A DNA stretch of 45,801 bases. Origin: Rhodocollybia butyracea. Taxonomy: Eukaryota > Basidiomycota > Agaricomycetes > Agaricales > Omphalotaceae. The first letter of the stretch is position 1. Each line of letters opens with the position of its first letter. The translations under genes and the position numbers were made by a program. Shown one piece after another: positions 42,965 through 45,801 of this stretch. The stretch covers positions 1 through 45,801 of the forward strand of contig JADNRY010000469.1 of NCBI GenBank assembly GCA_015501585.1. The letters run 5' to 3'. The notes beneath the pieces were generated by a model. That model had not been told where the DNA came from. It worked only from the letters and a program-made list of their open reading frames with translations, and searched no databases.

Positions 42965-45801
42965 TCATGACAAGCCAACACCGAGAGGATCGCTCGAGTT
43001 CGAAGCTGAATCCTGAGGTGGAGGCGAACCGACATCAACCTTTAAAGATCCAGACGAATCGGAGCGCGAGGTTACACTCGCGGGAGCCCGGAAAGTGGGA
43101 TGAGAGATAGTAGGATCATTCGGAAGAGGGCTGAGAACTTTGGCCTCTTCTTCTTCCTCATTCGAAGATGGCTCGAGATTTCCCCAGGGATTATCATACG
43201 GCGAAAACGCGGATAATGCCGCTGATCTGCTGGAACTGACAGTCGTCCAAGGGTTCGGATTCCTCGCCGGAGGGAGGGCAAAAGAGGAGGAAGGTGCTGA
43301 TATTGTATGAGATTCTTCTCCCCAGTTCGATAGTTTCGTCCTCGCACTCATCTCCTCAGTCCTATCTGCGGGAGGGGAAGCAGGACCGGTTCGAGTATTA
43401 AAGTCTTTGGCTACCCCGTCGTAGGCTCCCTGAACCGCTGAAAACGCAGCAGAGGCATTGGAAGATAGTTTACCCCAAACTGATTTAACACCACCACCGG
43501 CGAAAAAGTCCTGTGCTTTCGCAAGAGTCGGGCAGATGGATAATCCGAGCTAGGTGAAGACGTGGGTCTCATTGAAAAATTCGATGAGCTCGATGGGAAG
43601 GGTCTAAAGCTCTCTACACGGGAGGGAGAAGGTGTTGAATCGAGGTTAAGATTCGCAAGCTCGGACGTAGATGCATCACTAGGATCCAGTAATAGATTGG
43701 GTACGGAATGCGAAACGGTCTGGGATGCGTATGGGGTTTTGAGAGGAGAAGGAGGCAAGGGAACGTTGGAGGGTGTGGCGACGCGATTGACTGGGTCATC
43801 TTCGGCACCGTCCACTAGAACAACTTCTGGGCGTGCAACGACAGATGCAAGACGGCCGTTCATTTCTTCATCCGTACGCCCATACAGTTCATGCCAAAAA
43901 CGAACATCTTTCGGATTCGGAAACAGCACTCCCATGTCCGCACCAGGGATACGACTAGCTGGGTCATCCAGTGAAGAGTCGTAAGTTGAGTTTATATTCT
44001 GCTCCATTTCTGCAGGCGAGTTGAAAAAATCCCATACGCTGATCGTTCGTTCACAAGGAGGCGGTCCATTACCGTCTCCAATCCTTCGCTCTCTCTCGTT
44101 ATTGAACAAGAACGTGCCAAACTGGCACGAGTAGAGGTGGTAGTATAGCTGGTGCAAGAATCGTTCGTTGAACTCGAAACGCTCTGGCAACTGTCTTTGT
44201 ATCTGTCGAACACTTTCAAGGAATTGGTGAAAAACCGGTGATACTTCCTTGACGTGGTTCTGGCTGGCAAAACGGTTTTGCACCGAGGCTAGGAAAGCTT
44301 GAGCGGCATCTGCACCACCTCCACTACCGCTCGTCTCCGTGTTGGAAATAAAAAACTTCTCGGATGACAAGTGGCCGCTTCGATCCATAAACTTATGACC
44401 ATAGGATAGCCATTCCTTCTCGATTAGAATCTCGAACCCTTTTATCGTGCGATAGAAGGGGTCAAGACAGAGTTGTGATAGCGCGGATAATTAGATGTAC
44501 GGTCCCAACCGTCAGAGCAATGAATAAGGACATGCGAAGAGTTGACATGCACATTACGCGTGATGAGGACAGTTCCTTCCAAAATGGCGGAAATGTGCCG
44601 AAGCCACCCTGAACGACGGAGGGCTCCCCTGTCAAGGACGGAGACTCCGGAAACTTGTCCAGAAAGGTCGTTGTTAATGCTAGCAAGAAGGGCGTCGGCC
44701 TCTCGTAGAGCATCGACGAGCTTTCCAAGCGACTCCCGCATGGCGTGAATGTGATCAATACCTAGGTAGATCTTCTTTGCGTCTTTGTAGTTATCCATAT
44801 TTTCTGTCCCTGCTCCTTTGGCAGTGTTAGCGACCGCATTTGCGGTTGGTCGTGCATCTATGATAAGATTCGTAGTGGTAGCGCCATAGACAACGGCATT
44901 GGCATTGGAAGCTCTAGATTCCGGCGAAAAATGTGTTTGGAACACCGTCTCGATGAGCTTCTCGTCCTGGATGGACCTGTTTTGCGTGATTCCAACCATA
45001 GGTTGGCTGGACCTCGTAATGCTTGCCTGTGGTGTATGTTAAATGTGAGTAGTAGAGGGGAAGAAACGGGGTATACATAATTGGACCAATGTAGATAACT
45101 CAAGACTGGTATTCGACACTTGCTGCGGTATTTGGCCGCGTACTGCAGTGTGGTATCACTGATCTTGGTCGGTACAAGCAGCTTAGCAGGGTATGTGGGG
45201 GCGACTAAAGGCCCTGAGAGCCATCGGTAAGTGCATCGATAACCATCCAGCAGACTACCCACAGAGAATCCTTGTTGATGTCTGTAAAGCGCCATGCCTT
45301 TGTACGTGTACCGACGCCCATCCGACCAAATTCCTCTCTTGGTGAATATATTGACCAGCCAGATTGAGTTGGAAGCGGCGGGTTTGGAGTGTAGAAAAAG
45401 GCGTATAGCTGGAAAACGGAAGCTATAAAGTTCATAATTGAGCAGGATTACTATAAGCAAATACTGACACGTACGAGCAACGGTGATTCTTTTACACTAT
45501 CAAACACATCTACGGCATCTGATTCTGCTGAAAATTCCAACGAAAAGGTTTCAAATGTCCGACAGTGGAAAGTTACAGGGCATTGGCCTTGAAGTGTTTG
45601 TGGTAATCGTGTTCACAAGAGAAATCAGGGGATACGGAACCTGTCATCTAACGAGTTGATTTTCAGATTAACGCAAGATTTTTGGAATCGCACCCATAAT
45701 TCCTTCTCTGCTCCTCCTTCGTATCGAAAAATGAGATGATGAGCTGTTAGATGAATGGTCCCAGTAACGTTGCACCGTTTCTCGTGCATAGAACATGTTC
45801 A
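42965..45801 (-). CDS. YMR1: Myotubularin-type phosphoinositide 3-phosphatase, 5' end near or past the window edge
   Basis: Removes the 3-phosphate from PI3P and PI(3,5)P2 on endosomal and vacuolar membranes. In order: GRAM/PH-like start (VTGTIHLTAHHLIFRYEGGA), QGQCPVTFHCRTFETF, WSIYSPREEFGRMGVGTRTK, KISDTTLQYAAKYRSKCRIP, YLHWSNY, ITRSSQPMVG, the catalytic loop HCSDGWDRT (Cys-x5-Arg; 44494-44523), KFMDRSGHLSSEKFF, then PERFEFNERFLHQLYYHLYS and a Ser/Pro-rich tail ending at 42965. Introns include about 45019-45076. Phase breaks occur at about 45607, the C5 at about 45204-45208, 44490 (just after the catalytic loop) and about 43527. The ATG near 45789 may be the start or an internal Met. Confidence 0.9.

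Noticed and set aside
43562..43984. 140-codon plus-strand frame
   Set aside because: Antisense shadow of myotubularin.
1..45801. tRNA or rRNA genes
   Set aside because: I looked for GGTTCGAATCC-like T-arms and conserved rRNA words; the few matches lie in coding DNA or lack the other arms. A tRNAscan run would be decisive.

Overview
The window is nuclear DNA of a filamentous fungus, most probably a mushroom-forming basidiomycete (Agaricomycetes). The genes are cut by many 45-70 nt GT-AG introns with CTRAC/CTAAC-like branch sites. Conserved eukaryotic housekeeping genes (UTP20, S-adenosylmethionine synthetase, myotubularin) sit next to a Ty3/gypsy element, a MITE and families of lineage-restricted secreted proteins. 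No rRNA or tRNA gene was seen. LAYOUT: 0-2.2 kb holds low-complexity DNA and several tandem repeats. 2.2-6.9 kb is a 5'-truncated Ty3/gypsy pol (protease tail, RT, RNase H, integrase) on the + strand. 7.3-8.6 and 9.6-12.0 kb hold two spliced antisense genes of unknown function, the larger one with a Cys-rich zinc-binding-like region. 13.0-15.75 kb is a 23-exon amino-acid/GABA permease gene. 15.75-19.2 kb has no gene I can support but contains one copy of a dispersed repeat. 19.24-22.17 kb is an intact seven-exon gene for an 864-residue reverse-transcriptase-like protein of the host (non-LTR, single gene) kind. 22.9-25.05 kb is a decayed P-loop NTPase gene. 25.4-28.0 kb (- strand) carries three copies of a small secreted-protein domain in a segmental duplication, with a 504-bp MITE (perfect 54-bp inverted repeats) inserted just upstream of one TATA box; a second copy of the dispersed repeat follows at 28.95 kb. 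29.77-38.16 kb is UTP20, a roughly 2,600-residue ribosome-biogenesis scaffold. 38.84-39.95 kb is a secreted protein with a TATA/CCAAT promoter and STDVEA repeats. 41.3-42.75 kb (- strand) is S-adenosylmethionine synthetase and 42.97 kb to the right edge (- strand) is myotubularin. HOW IT FITS TOGETHER: the right half is stable housekeeping DNA for ribosome assembly, methyl-donor synthesis and phosphoinositide turnover. The left and middle parts are an accessory island built from transposons, duplicated secreted proteins and decaying genes. The RT-like gene stands out because it is fully open over 2.6 kb of coding sequence while its neighbour is broken. A window-wide observation matters for every call here: one-base indels, mostly at short homopolymers, break the frame of the gypsy pol, the permease, the NTPase, UTP20, SAM synthetase and myotubularin. 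Finding them in conserved housekeeping genes makes draft-assembly error at least as likely as real decay, so 'pseudogene' calls should be read with that in mind.
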